A DNA stretch of 64,000 bases from Panaeolus papilionaceus (lineage: Eukaryota > Basidiomycota > Agaricomycetes > Agaricales), in contig JADNRZ010000017.1 of assembly GCA_015501605.1 (NCBI GenBank), forward strand, positions 372,001-436,000, in the 5' to 3' direction. This document shows, one piece after another, positions 22,828 through 33,260 of the stretch. The notes under the pieces are model-generated. The model did not search any database and was not told where the DNA came from. It saw only the letters and a list, made by a program, of their open reading frames with translations. How positions within the stretch are numbered: the stretch's first letter is position 1; each line of letters begins with the position of its first letter. The translations under genes were made by a program, and so were the position numbers.

Positions 22828-23930
22828 ATGACTGAGCGAATGTAGATCTTGACGATATCACCATTTTTAACGAGATTCTAACTTTTCTAATACATAGGCG
22901 AGCAAAGCTAATGGGAAGTTCACAATACTTCCAGCCGGTCGCTCCTGTCGATCCACGTTTTGGAAACATCCCCGGAATAAAAGTAGGGGATAAATTCGCG
23001 AGCAGGTTTGTACGGATGTCGTTTAAACCTGGAATGTCGTTCATGTTCACATATACAGGAAGGAGTGCTCTGCGAAAAGGGTGCACACGAAGACCGTTGC
23101 AGGTATTTCAGGATCGAAAGACCACGGCGCATATTCAATCGTCCTTAACGGAGGGTACGAAGATGATAATGACGAAGGCGAGACCTTGTAAGTCGCATCT
23201 TGTGTACTCAATCTGCCGCTGAAAACTAAATGGCCCCTCGACCCCACTAGTGTTTACACCGGTACAGGTCTGTATAGCTCCTAATGTCCATTTTCTATGC
23301 AGTTCTAAATTCTCTATTCGCGCATAGGTGGCCAGAAAGACCCGTATGCTAGTGTGAGTAGATTTGCGGTTTTGCGTTCGTCGGAAATCGGTGACACTTA
23401 CTAATTATTCCATCCATTGCAGACTTCGTCCCAAGTGTGTGATCAATCATTCACTCACAACGACAATGCGGCACTATACGTATGTATCGTTTTTGTGCTC
23501 TCAACTTTTTCTAACCTTTTCTCGTGACTTTTTCTAGCGTTCTTGGCAAACGCAGCGACCGGTGCGTGTGATTCGTGGTCCCAATGCAAAGTCATTCTGG
23601 GCCCCAAATAAAGGGTACGGTTTATCTTTATCGTGGATTCGTTCCATCACTAACACACCTGCTTTGGTAGATATCGATACGACGGCCTTTATGTTGTCAC
23701 CTATGTGCGCAATATCCTCCCTTTTATACTGTTTATCGAGAAAACTTACCGCGTCTCCCTTTTCAGGCCGATATGGCAGACGGTGTCAGTGGGTACAAGA
23801 TTTGCCAGTACAAGTTGAGGGTATGTGTCTTTTTGTTTCGCGATATCCACATTTTCTCATAATTTTATAGAGGGTCGCCGGACAGCCTCCCCTTCCCCGC
23901 AAATCTGTTGACTCTTGGTTCTTTGGCTGA
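22828..23930 (+). CDS. Stand-alone SRA-YDG domain protein (modified-cytosine reader)
   Basis: Nine short exons join to about 190 aa, essentially a single SRA (SET and RING associated) domain. After a 23-residue lead it reads PRFGNIPGIKVGDKFASR, VHTKTVAGISG, GAYSIVLNGGYEDDNDEGE, YTGTGGQKDP, VCDQSFTHNDNAALY, RPVRVIRGPNAK, YRYDGLYVV (the YDG motif), GYKICQYKLRR and VAGQPPLP. In plants, animals and fungi this fold flips out 5-methyl- or hydroxymethyl-cytosine. The NKR-type finger loop of mammalian UHRF1 is absent; the corresponding loop is short. No RING, SET or nuclease domain is attached. The start is the ATG at 22828, with an intron four codons later (AT|GTAGATC). Expected to act in the nucleus on methylated DNA. 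Confidence 0.88.
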
Positions 23931-24612
23931 CCATGCCGAAATCTTCTGTTGATCCTTTTTATACCTTTTTCTTTGTTTTCGCGCTACCCCTGTTTTCACA
24001 TCCGTGTTGTTGCTTTTCTGCTCATTTGTATCATATTATTGACCAACATACCCCTCATCATCGCCATCCTTGGTTGCACACTGGGCATGGGCCTCTTCCA
24101 CGAGCGATTTTGTCATGGCCTTGTTGCGGCTACATTTCCCACTTCGTCACTGGAGGCAGAAATATTGCCACGATAACCTCAAGATACGATCGCTCGCTCC
24201 AAAAGCCCGTTCCCATTGTGTAATAACCATTTCATATCTCATTATGTGTTCGCTCATGATTCGGAATTTATGGCGTTCTCTGACTCTATTTCATAGTTTC
24301 CTCTTTTTTTTCCTACTTGTACATATCCATTTTTCTCAGCTGACCCGTTCGTGATACATGGTCACTCCTACCAGATATATGTAACAGATACCATACGTCC
24401 CACGTCAATTTATATATAGGTTGCGATGATTATCTGCTTTGAGTTGCTAGTAGTACGCGATGGTGTCCTATATTCGTTCTTGTTCAATGATCCTTTTCTT
24501 GGACCTCATCACGCGGTCGTTGTGCAGCTGACTTATTTCATGGATTGACAGTGGAGTTTACCGCCGAACGCTATGAAAACGACACAGAATCACCTTTCTT
24601 TTGCTAACCACC
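23931..24612. other. Intergenic, no gene recognised
   Basis: 3' flank of the SRA gene and promoter of the dioxygenase gene. Small hydrophobic open frames near 23949-24354 have no splice or motif support. Confidence 0.4.
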
Positions 24613-25745
24613 ATGTCGGAACAAGAGAAAATGAAGGAACATTACGAGCGGTATGGATATGTGATTGTGCCCGACCTTATTCCACAAGACGATTGGAGCG
24701 CGCTTGTCGACGCATGCGATCGAGTTGTCGAGCGTACCAGAGCCGGGAACTGGCCTCACAGGAGAGTTGTGGGCAAGCAGTTTCCGCCCTATGGCGACGA
24801 CCATCCCGACTCGTGGGGCGTTCAACATGTAATGCACCCTGACCTCAAGGAGCCTATTTTCGCGAAGTGGTATACCTCGACTGACCTTTTGTCCGCTGTG
24901 ACGAATTTGTTGGGCTGTTCAGGGGAGGAACTCCAGATGGGTGAGCCGATCGACGACTGCTTTTAACTTGGATTTGAACGCTGACTGTCATGGTATGTAG
25001 AACTTTTCAACCTGCTAATAAACCCAGAGTCGCATGACTTTGCACTGAGATGGCACCGGGACGACATTCAAGAGGACGTGGATCAATCTGAGGAGCTGGC
25101 TGCACTGAAGCAGTGGCGTTATGGGGTATGTAAGATGTGCTTGTTCGCCTTGGCTCCGTAGTTTTATTATGTTTATATCGCAGGTGCAATGGAATACGTA
25201 GGTTTCCCTTGAAAAGTGTTTCGAGCTCCCTCGTGTTGACTCGATGATCACTATCTAGGGCATTGTATCGAGATTCGTGCTTGTGGATCGTACCAGAATC
25301 CCACAAGATTCCAAGGACGTCAGCGCAACGCGAAGTGTCGCTGTCATGGACCCCTGAAAAGCACCCCTCCGAAATGCCAGGTGCAATGCAGGTCACCATC
25401 CAACGTAAGGCCTTTCAGTTATTTAGTTACATCCGATGCAGATTCAACTGACTACTATAAAATTATTCAGCTGGTGAGACAGTATTCTACAACTCCAACA
25501 TCCTTCACTGTGCCACCTACAACTCGAAAGAAAAACGAGCAACGCTTCATGCTTGTATCGGGGACATTAAAGGCGGGTCATCGAGGGCACGAAACGTCCT
25601 TCAGCACGGCTTGCAATGGATGACTTCGCCCGAGTTCCGTCGAACTCTCCCAGATGAGGAAGCTCGAGAGATGTTGGATCGGTTGATTAAGATGTATGAT
25701 GCTTCGACCGCCGGGGCTGGTATTGTGTATTCGTTGAAGAATTAA
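24613..25745 (+). CDS. Phytanoyl-CoA dioxygenase (PhyH)-like Fe(II)/2OG oxygenase
   Basis: Exons begin at MSEQEKMKEHYERYGYVIVPDLI, the usual start of fungal PhyH proteins. Introns fall after LQM, after QWRYG, after VQWNT (with a very small exon encoding VQWN) and after VTIQ. The double-stranded beta-helix carries the iron ligands H and D in RWHRDDI and the distal His in NILHCATYNS. The 2OG-binding Arg is in KEKRATLH. WIVPESHKIPR and PGETVFYN are other family blocks. About 290 aa, normal. The family hydroxylates acyl-CoAs and many secondary metabolites; the substrate is unknown here and the neighbours do not form an obvious biosynthetic cluster. Confidence 0.87.
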
Positions 25746-26041
25746 TACATAGTTCGATAACGAAAGAGTAAATATTATGTCGATACCACCTTTTCTCATT
25801 GGGCATATCTACACGCTCCTGGATGTCAGTGAAGAGCCACCAATCATCTCAGAGTCGCCGACGGTTGGTGTGTGCCATAGCTTTTATCTCTCCGGAATTT
25901 CCGTGGTTATCGCCCCTGGCAGACTGATGCGTGTAGTCAGCCGATTCGGGTTTTGAACTTGCACCCAACTCCCATGACAATATACCTTGCATTGTCTACT
26001 TAGGCTTGTCACAACACCGCTCACCTCTTTTCTCCCTCGCA

Positions 26042-27510
26042 ATGACAGAGATAAGTACCCTGATAGACTCACAGATGTCGGCAGATCTTTCTGAGTTCAG
26101 GGCTCTGACAGTAATTGGTGACGTCTGGCTTGAGCGGTGCACAAAAATGCCCGGTCCAGAAGATCAGCCCCTGCTGATCATGTACGAACCCCTTTCATCT
26201 AAGTTAACATTTTTTCGATACTCACCAACGTTACTGGCAGTCTTATGGGTATGACAGGTGTTGGGAAAAGCAGTGTAAGAGTCTGGTTTGAGGTACATTC
26301 GCAGCTTATTACTTAGACGCTAACGGTCTAGCAGTTCCTCGAATGTCTTGCCGGTGACCGATCTCTAGGGATATCCAAGAACCAGCTAGAGGGATTCACA
26401 ACAGATATCGTGCCATATGAATTGGTGAACATTACGAGGTCCAATCGCTCGGTGTATATCGTCGACACGCCAGGTTTTTCGGACCGAAAAATCTCTGAAA
26501 TGAAAATTGTGAAGATGATCCAGGATTGGATGAAGAAAGCGTAGGTCTGCTTTCTGGATGCAGGACACGACTTTCGAAAGCTAACGAAATCGCTCAACTC
26601 AGCAATCTTTATGACTTTGGTGCCGATCGAATACTGTACTTTGATCGAATAACCGATATTCGAATGTCAGGAAGCAAGCAAAGGCGCATGAACATGTTCA
26701 AGGCTCTGACAGGCAAAGACACTGCCCCTAATATCACCATAGTAACCACGATGTGGGACCAGCTGTGGAACGAGACGCAACTGAACAAAGCCGACGACCG
26801 GATGGAACAGTTACGGAAGGACCATTGGAAGGTTTTTTACCATCGTATTAACACAACGAAGTATCGACACTGATTTGTAAAGACAGGATTTTGTTTTTGC
26901 AGGATCTCAAATCGTCCAATTCGAAAACACCCAAAAGTCGGCCTTTCACGTACTCAACAAGTGCTTGGGCAAGGCGGTGTATAATCCAAACCTTTGGTTC
27001 GGCTTTGAGTTCGAGTATGACACGGTGTGGGATGCCGACTTCGGACCACTCCTTCACCAGGACCTTCTCGATAGGAAACTGCAGCTCAGGCAAAAGCTCG
27101 AATTCATGCGCGAGGACATGAAGCAAAAATCGACAAAGGCAAATCCGATTTTGAAAGCCCAACTTCGGAAGGAAATATCAGAGGTAGAAAGAGATCTAAA
27201 AAAGGTCGAGAAGGAGCTCAAAGAGTTCGGGACTCCTCCTCCTCCAGATTTGGAGATCGAAGATGTAGACTCGTCGAGGAACTCAGAAGAAGTTGCAGAC
27301 TTGACTTCTGAATCGTCGACTCAGGCAAATGTTTACGACCATACGGAACAAACACTTGATTTAATGAAGACGACAGCCATCCTCAGCTCCAGTCGATCGC
27401 CCTCGCCGATGCTTTCGATACATAGGGAGGATGTGTTAGATATGTTTCATAGAACTAAGCAGAGGATGAAGGGTATTCTACATATAAGTAGCAAAGTTTC
27501 GAATAGCTAA
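26042..27510 (+). CDS. AIG1-like P-loop GTPase with C-terminal coiled coil
   Basis: After about 45 residues comes the P-loop GMTGVGKSS, followed by FLECLAGD (split by introns), a G2-like Thr in GFTTDIVPYE, and Walker B/G3 as VDTPGFSD. Where most GTPases have N/TKxD, this one has VTTMWD, as in many mushroom members of this group. The second half is Glu/Lys-rich (KKVEKELKEF) and should form a coiled coil, followed by a Ser-rich disordered tail. About 440 aa. The donor after DHWK is a weak GTTTTT, but the frame closes exactly. Related AIG1/GIMAP proteins bind membranes and are expanded in Agaricomycetes; the biological role is unknown. Confidence 0.8.
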
Positions 27511-27785
27511 CAGTAGAGCATGGCCCATTGACCCATTGAGGGCTATTTGTCGTGTGGGAATGTTATGTAAAGTTGATGGTTGACTGAGGAGGCGAAGAAA
27601 TAAAGAAAAGTAGCGCCAGCACTAGGCAGACCCAGTCGAAAATTACAATTGCAGTGCAGCGAAACTGGCACACCCTGTTACTGTTACGACTCATTAGCGG
27701 ACTGTCAGATGACGGCTTCGAATAGGAGAAGTTGAACGATCTTGTATCAGCATGACAAGGCTTTGTGAAGTCTAACGGCCCTTCG

Positions 27786-28482
27786 GTTCGCTCATCGTGA
27801 GTCCTTTCCATCCTTTGACTATCTCATTAATTATGACCCTTTACTGATTACTCGAGTACAGAAAGAGCTAACTCACACCATCTTGCTGCATTCGTCCTAT
27901 TTGGACCCCGGATGCCGACGTTTCTAGAGAACAAATTCTACTCTGATGCCGAAGGAATATGCTATTATCACTGTTGTGTCCATCCTAGATATAGGAAGGG
28001 AATGGGACACTCTGGCAGCGGTCTAGCAGAGTTTATTACCCGGTATCGCGCTATTGTCTTCAAACCGTTCAAGGGGGAGGTTGTAGACGGTGTTGTAAAC
28101 AATGTGAACAAGGTGCGCGCGTTATCTAAGCTTGCTGAAGTGCTGAAAGGTGTGTGGATTCACTAGATGGGCTTCTTTGCGGATGTTGGACCACTCACAG
28201 TCTTTGTATCTCATCAAGTTCGTGCTTTCCGTCCACAAAGCCACCAAAACAAAAGGAACTGACAATGTTTCCACTGGTCTACTTAGATATGAAATTTGAC
28301 GCCAGCTCTAATCCTCCTTCATTTATCCCGGACGGACAAGTAAGCATTCCCAACAGTTGAATCGACCATTTCTCACGTCTTCTGCAATAGATTATCACCT
28401 CTCTACTTTCATCCGCATTTATTTGATCAATTTCTCATCTCAGTTTGCCATTGGAACGATTAAAGAAGACCACTTGGTGTAA
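27786..28482 (+). pseudogene. RPB7 (RNA polymerase II subunit 7) pseudogene
   Basis: Recognisable RPB7 blocks in order: KELTHTILLHSSY, FGPRMPTFLENKFYSDAEG, AIITVVSILDIG, SGLAEFITRYRAIVFKPFKGEVVDGVVNNVNK, an intron still bounded by GT and AG, MGFFADVGPLTVFVSHQ, another intron-like gap, DMKFDASSNPPSFIPDGQ, and the C-terminal FAIGTIKEDHLV with stop. Adjacent blocks sit in different frames (for example near 27895 and twice between 27955 and 28015). The start codon is lost, and the segment between DGQ and the terminal block is missing. Retained introns mean it arose by DNA duplication, not through mRNA. A functional copy must exist elsewhere, since RPB7 is essential. Confidence 0.85.
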
Positions 28483-28784
28483 TTGGCTAGGTTCACCCCA
28501 GTTCTTGAGGAGACTGGTGTCTGCTCCCCCGGTTGCACTGCATTAGAACTACCCGCATACCACATCACCCATTTATCATCAAGTCTGCCGCCTTCCTGCG
28601 CCACTCCTTGCCAGTTACTGATAGCAAATGTGCTTCAATTGGCTCAAAGGCTCTGTTTCGATGTTACAGTGACATTGATGTACTTATATTGCCTCAGTGC
28701 GCAGAAAATTCACCATGTACACACAACAGAATCATACACAGGCTGAAGAGAGTGCACCGTCCGCCTTCTTCCTTGTGTTTCTCT

Positions 28785-31700
28785 TCAACGTCTCCTCCTT
28801 TCCGCTTCTTCTATCCGACGAATGATCTCATTCTGTTGCCTTCGTTCCTCTTCTCGCTGCTGGACGCGCCGAAGTAAAACTTGCCGTCTCACTGCTTCTT
28901 GTTGGATTAGCTCAACTCTTTCTGCTTCCACACGCTCTTGTCGAAGGCGTTCAGCTCGCGCCGCTTCCTCTCGAGCCATTCTAACACGTTGTTCTTCCAA
29001 TCTGCGGCGTACTCGGTTTTGTTGATCAGCCTGCTGCTGGGCTTGCTGCGGCAACCTCTCTTGCTGTATTCTCAACAGCTCTTGTCGTTGCCGCTCGTAA
29101 TCAGCAGGTCTGAGTGCTGCCAAGATCCCTCCACCGCCAGCCCGGACATTGGCAGCACCTTGTTGATCCCCATCGCCCCAATAACCCCCATGAGCAGCTT
29201 CCATGTGTTCATACACTTCACCGCCACCTTCAAACATAGCAAGACACAACCAGCAGAAATGGGTCGCGCATTTCGCGCAAGTCATATGATTGCATCCCTC
29301 TGTCCTGTCTACCCAGACATCGCAATTGGGGCATTTCTTGAATCCGAGGTTCCCCAAACCCTCATGCTCGCCATCAGGATCCTTGTGTGCCTTCCACTGT
29401 GCGCAGGTCATGTCCTCATGAGGCTCGTCGCATTTTGGACAGAATGCTGCGAAACAAGAAGGACATTGGACATCGTCTTCTCCTCCATGACGATAAATCT
29501 GCTTGCAATCAGCTGTAGTGCAGTATTTGAATTCTTCACTGTGTTTCTCCATGTAGACTCTAAAGACAGTCTCTACGAGGGCGTCGAAGGCTCTGGGGAC
29601 TAGGAATCTACTGATGACAGGGATGGAGATCGGACGATTGCATGTGTTACTGTCACCGACACAAGTGATGGGGAAAGACGTCCCATCCACTGCAGACACG
29701 AGGAAGTGCTTCAAGCACGCCTTACAGTAGGTGTGTCCACACACCAGCAGTTCTGGATGGGATGCCGTGTCGGTACAAACTGCACACGTTGCGTCTCCGT
29801 CTCTGCCACCAGACGATGCAGATGCAACTCTCCCTTTCGTGCGGGCCTCTTGGATGAGACGATTTGCGTGTTGCGTAGCCTCATCACCACCCTTGACGAT
29901 GAGCCTGTGCGTTGTGATGTCCAGCCACACCTGGTCTTCACCAAGCAGCTCCTGCAACTCCTGAAGCCCCTTGTTGACGAAGAAGCGTGCCATCCATGGC
30001 TCGATTTTGATGGTCACTTCCTCCTCACGAAGTCGATCAACTTCTTCTTTCAGTATTCTGCACGCATCATCGAGTTTGGTGGCGTCGCCGTATAGCTTGA
30101 GACTACGTGTCTTGACGTCGTTCCGTACCAACACCCCAGTTTCGTTCTCTACGTGTTGGAAAAAGCATATCCCTCTAAGTGAAGCAAAAGAAGAGTGCCA
30201 ATGCTGGGATTCGAGCTTTGTCCCAGAAGCAAGTCTCTCGATGCGTACCTTGAGAGCGCCGACAGACTTCTTGTTTGTGCCTAATGCATGAATGAACACG
30301 TGGGGTTGACGAGGGCCGTTTGGAATCCTGATCTGGACGAATGCGTCACTGCCTTCCTTTCCCTCGGAAAGCTCATCCCAAGAGCCCCGTTGCGCCTCGT
30401 ACTGCTGCTTGGGGATTCTGATCTCGTATTGTAGCGGACGAGGCAGCGAGGGGTGGAACATCGTCCCTCCTATTTTCTTCTTGTCGATAGAATCATATAC
30501 GGCTTTTGCATTCTCCCAGGTATCAAATTGAACCTCGATTTTGCTCTCACACTCGGCTGCATCCTGTGGTATATCGCGCATGGTAGCCATCTGAATGCCG
30601 TCGCAATAACGAATGTGATTGGTGAGTATGTCTCGTGGATTTGTGAAGGTCGACTCCCCAGATAAAAGGACCTCCATGAGATAAGTGCCAGTGAATTCCA
30701 TCAAGTCAGCGTCGATGGCAGTGTTGGCAGGCAGATTGTCGAGTCTGACTGAGGTTTGCACACCTGCCATGATGCCGCGCAATGCGACTGGCCAGCGAAT
30801 CTCCTCCAGAACGGCTCGAATTCTTCTACCCCTGAAAAGCTTTTGGTCCATATTCCTCTGATGGTCGGCGGCGATTGTCGCACTATGGTAGGTCGCTCTG
30901 ATCGTTGTTGACGGTTCGTACCACCAAACGGTCAAGGTCGTATGGCTCTTGGAGCTCGACCCCATCGTGTCGGTGTGAAAGTTTGTATTCTGCGTAACCT
31001 CGAAACTGAGGGTGCAATCTCGAAATTCTAATCCTTCCAGTCCTGCTGCAATTACCTCTCCATGCTCCGCCTTAGCCAGGATTACTGATTCTTTAGAGGC
31101 GTTCCTTTCTCCTCCCTTCAACGAAGTGAGAAAAAACTCCGACTTGGATATCCCTTGCTGGGTCAGAATGTCCTCGACCTCATTGGATTTGGCATCAGAG
31201 GGGAGGTTCTTGATGGTAATTTGGCAGAGTTCGAATCCAGGAATGACGTGTTGAACATCGAGTCCAGCACCGCATGTGATCAAGCTTGATTCGGACACAA
31301 AATATCGCTCCGTTACAGTCGCGTCGCGTTCCCTCTCCCCCCGAAGCTGTTCTTGCAACCTTTCCTCCTCCATATTTTCCTGAGCTATCTTCCTTTTCCA
31401 CATCTCCATTTCTAATCTCTCCCGCTCAGTTTCACGTTTAATTGCCTCTGTGGCCTCCTCAGCTCTCTGTCTGGCCAGTGCCTTGGCATTATTTGCGCTT
31501 GTATTCTTGGGCGTCTCATCAGATCTGGGCGGAGTGACGCCCTCCGTGATATTGGCGACTCCTTTTCCTTTGTTTTTGCTGTTTGTTGGATTTGCCTAAT
31601 TAATAGAGGCAAGAGTCAGAGGTGTCTGAGGCAATACATCGGAAAAATTCATACATCACATCTGTCGTTCTGCTTGACCTTTCCACCTCGCACCCTTCCG

Positions 31701-31981
31701 TTGTAGTTGTTCCTCCAGTTTGTGCTTTGTTGTTCAGATCGGGCGTGAGGTGGACAATACTTGTCCTGTCAAGATCCAGATAAAATTGGCTTGCTTATAT
31801 TAACGATGGTGGACAAACATACCACATGGTTCGATGTGCTTCGAAAAGTTACTATCTCTCTGACTTTATCAGGAGTCTTGTGTTCGAACTTGCAACCTGG
31901 CCCAAAGGGGCAATTTGCTAGTCGGCCATATCGACACAGTCTGAGTTGGTTGTATTCTTGACCGCTAGTAGATGCGAACAT
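28785..31981 (-). CDS. RBR-type E3 ubiquitin ligase with N-terminal CCCH zinc finger
   Basis: Exon 1 starts MFASTSGQEYNQLRL (ATG 31981) and holds a CCCH finger, C-x7-C-x5-C-x3-H (CRYGRLANCPFGPGCKFEH), followed by short exons and one very long exon. The long exon (to 28785) contains a charged coiled region and repeated alpha/beta segments resembling RNA-binding folds. RING1 is CAVCTDTASHPELLVCGHTYC, followed by the IBR (YCTTADCKQIY...CPSCFAAFCPKCDEPHEDMTC). RING2 has CPNCDVWVDRTEGCNHMTC; the Cys in GCNHM is the expected thioester-forming residue. A Glu/Arg/Gln-rich coiled tail ends ERRRR. Total about 970 aa. RBR ligases pass ubiquitin through the RING2 Cys. The CCCH finger suggests an RNA link, as in DEAH12-like relatives. 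Confidence 0.87.
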
Positions 31982-32093
31982 CGACAGTGGTTGTAGGAGA
32001 AAGATAGGACGACACGAGGCCACAGTTACATTTAGGTAACGCGACTGACCAGAGTCCTAAACGGGCTCACCCCGCAAACGCACGATCAATGTC

Positions 32094-32922
32094 ATGCCGG
32101 CCGTGTATTACAAGATTCCTATAGATATGAGTAACCTTGTTCTCCTTCCACTGCTGGATTAAACTCTATATTCGATCCCTTATGTGCTAACACCTCGAAC
32201 CTCGAGGGTCCGACAACGAAGTCTGGTCGGCCCGTAGCTTGGACATTGATTTATTCAGGTCAGCAAGTGCGTTTGGGTTTGATGTTCAATCTCGTTTTCT
32301 ATGATCCAAAAAGCTGCCTGTACCTGTCCTTTAAAGCCTTGGACGGTTCGAAACGACACCTTATACTGATTGCTATTTTTTAGGCGTGGATTCGCCTGCC
32401 TTGAAGATTTCATGTGCGTTGCGTCAATGTGGTGATGATATTACTGGCGTCCAGTATTTTAGAACCTCGCAGACCATTACCCACATGATCAACACAGAGG
32501 AAGAATGCACATACCAGGCGTGCAAAACCGCGATGCGTGAATACGAACAGGTATTACCTACAATTCATCCTGTTTACCTATATTTGACCTTTGACTTGCA
32601 GCTGTTCAGTAAAACCGGCGTGATGACTGATCCTCTTGAAGTAAATGGAATATTTCCAATAGAGTCTGGATGGATTTTCTTCCATTGAAGAACACGACGA
32701 CGGGTATTTTCACGACTGCATATTCCATTGACAAAATGACGCTGAAGATGCAGTCCCAATCCTGGGACGTGATGCGACACGACCTTGTACAGCTGTGTAC
32801 CTCAGCGTTGATGTCCTAACCCATCTTTTTATGCCCACTTTCCAGATGTTCTCTCTATCCAACCGCTTGCTCCTCAAGAAATCGCTCCGGTTTATTGTGA
32901 ACAGATTCTTGAGAACATGTAA
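32094..32922 (+). CDS. Hypothetical 161-aa protein, six short exons
   Basis: Exons 32094-32130, 32207-32266, 32384-32550, 32602-32640, 32691-32796 and 32846-32922 sum to 486 nt, with all phases closing and GT-AG at each border. The first intron contains a perfect-looking branch site (TGCTAACA). The protein starts MPAVYYKIPIDM, contains DNEVWSARSLDIDLFR, LKISCALRQCGDDITGVQYF, NTEEECTYQACKTAMREYEQ, TGIFTTAYSIDKMTLKMQ, and ends QPLAPQEIAPVYCEQILENM. No family is recognised. Its ordered hydrophobic/charged pattern and six consistent junctions argue for a real gene. It is divergent from the RBR ligase with only 112 bp between start codons, so the two share a promoter region. Confidence 0.6.
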
Positions 32923-33260
32923 TCAGCTAGAAATACAACAATATGGGATGCAGGACTCGATTACAAATATGTACTATTTACTAGTAAAATAGCTTATACA
33001 CAGAATTGAATGACGCAGAAACCACCAGGAAGCTAATATGTCTAATCAAGAGACAGAAAGGGGTAAACGAAGAAAGTTGCGAATGTGATAGCAGAAATGC
33101 AAGTGATAAGATGTTAATGATGAAGATGGGTCATGCAATATGAAGAACGTAAAGTGAATGAGTGAATGAATTGAATGAGAGTCCAGAGTGATCAACGCAG
33201 AGGGGATAGGAGTAGATCGCTCCTAAGCGCAAAGAAAACACCTTCGTTTTACCTAAGTAC
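32923..33260. other. Convergent intergenic spacer
   Basis: About 340 bp between the 161-aa gene and the 3' end of the ZIP transporter. It is rich in GAATGA-type words; no gene seen. Confidence 0.4.

Noticed and set aside
23949..24354. Hydrophobic small open frames that look like membrane peptides
   Set aside because: They lie in the AT/T-rich 3' flank of the SRA gene on the plus strand; T-rich DNA gives hydrophobic codons by chance.
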